Assembly (NCBI GenBank): GCA_965219665.1
Contig: CBDCOD010000019.1
Coordinates: 1-64,000 of the forward strand
DNA: 64,000 nucleotides
Source: CBDCOD01 sp965219665
Lineage (GTDB): Bacteria > Pseudomonadota > Gammaproteobacteria > CAKMZV01
Direction of reading: 5' to 3'
The notes under the pieces were generated by a model. The model was not told where the DNA came from, did not search any database, and was given only the letters and a program-made list of their open reading frames with translations. Below are positions 63,828 to 64,000 of the stretch, in pieces. The translations under genes were made by a program, and so were the position numbers. Within the stretch, counting starts at the first letter, position 1; each line of letters begins with the position of its first letter.

Positions 63828-64000
63828 TTTTTGCAGCTAAGATAAGATCATTTATGCTGAGACTTTGGATGCTATGTGTTGTGTATTCAACACGCAAGCA
63901 ACTATACTCCAAAGTCATTTTGGGATGGTGGTTATACTGTTCTGCTAGCAATACGACACGTTGAAGCAAAGCACACAGCTCAATATATGGCTGATAAAAT
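63811..64000 (-). CDS. phhB: Pterin-4a-carbinolamine dehydratase, C-terminal part (partial)
   Basis: The window ends inside this reverse-strand gene; 62 codons and the stop TAA (63811-63813) are visible. The sequence QYNHHPKMTLEYSCLRVEYT followed by THSI and NDLILAAKID carries the His-His-Pro, the Tyr-x-x-Val and the Thr-His pair that define the PCD/DCoH fold, so the assignment is firm. It dehydrates 4a-hydroxytetrahydropterin and recycles the cofactor of aromatic amino acid hydroxylases; no hydroxylase is in view. Its end overlaps the rsgA start. Confidence 0.85.
   Translation of the reverse strand, partial: FYQPYIELCALLQRVVLLAEQYNHHPKMTLEYSCLRVEYTTHSIQSLSINDLILAAKIDQIA

Noticed and set aside
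1..64000. tRNA, rRNA and CRISPR features
   Set aside because: I checked the longer gaps for cloverleaf-like sequence, rRNA-like stretches and regularly spaced repeats and saw none; a covariance-model scan would be decisive.

Overview
This window is part of a gammaproteobacterial chromosome. It looks AT-rich by eye (GC not calculated) and has short intergenic gaps and many overlapping start and stop codons. The assignment rests on gene neighbourhoods typical of Gammaproteobacteria: lpoA-yraN facing rsmI, pyrG-kdsA-eno-ftsB, yibN-grxC-secB-gpsA, gpmI-envC, rplU-rpmA, sspA-sspB, wecA, mrcA and secreted EnvC/LpoA-type envelope factors. NhaD, isocitrate lyase and secreted rhodanese suggest a free-living, possibly marine or sulfur-associated relative, but the genus cannot be fixed from sequence reading alone. 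I saw no rRNA, tRNA, CRISPR array or intact insertion sequence.

Left part (1-8.1 kb): the 3' end of mutM, a secreted rhodanese, a tiny secreted twin-CX3C protein, ygfZ, a secreted protein resembling a free subtilase prodomain, the Na+/H+ antiporter nhaD, a recF that is away from dnaA-dnaN, rsmI, and a short lpoA with yraN. From 8.2 to 15.1 kb, a reverse-strand housekeeping block holds a YfaZ-like porin, ilvA, thpR, ftsB, eno, kdsA and pyrG.

Centre (15.2-38.3 kb): a surface-polysaccharide (O-antigen type) locus lies between pyrG and folD. It contains wecA, two GT4 glycosyltransferases, a Wzy-like membrane protein, asnB, a polysaccharide pyruvyl transferase, a PglK-like ABC flippase on the opposite strand, UDP-glucuronate genes (ugd and a 4-epimerase), UDP-HexNAcA genes (tviB/wbpO-like and wlbA-like), a polysaccharide deacetylase, and a compact acyl-assembly module: AMP-forming ligase, two acyl carrier proteins, a KAS III-type synthase, an SDR reductase, a formyltransferase-like protein and an AAC(3)-like acyltransferase. 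This module probably builds an unusual acyl or aminoacyl substituent for an amino sugar and is the most novel-looking system here. The middle of the locus is scarred: two broken glycosyltransferase genes, an IS30-like transposase fragment, a two-copy repeat and a frameshift at an A8 run in the flippase.

Right part (38.4-64 kb): folD, a large M16C metalloprotease, bioD, purC, two tandem XRE regulators preceded by a perfect 12-bp dyad, aceA with a duplicated dyad element upstream, a short asparaginase-domain protein, galE, envC, gpmI, gpsA, secB, grxC, a membrane rhodanese, rplU-rpmA, sspA-sspB, an unusual epimerase-MGMT fusion, acs, mrcA, a GumK-like glycosyltransferase, rsgA and the end of a pterin dehydratase gene.
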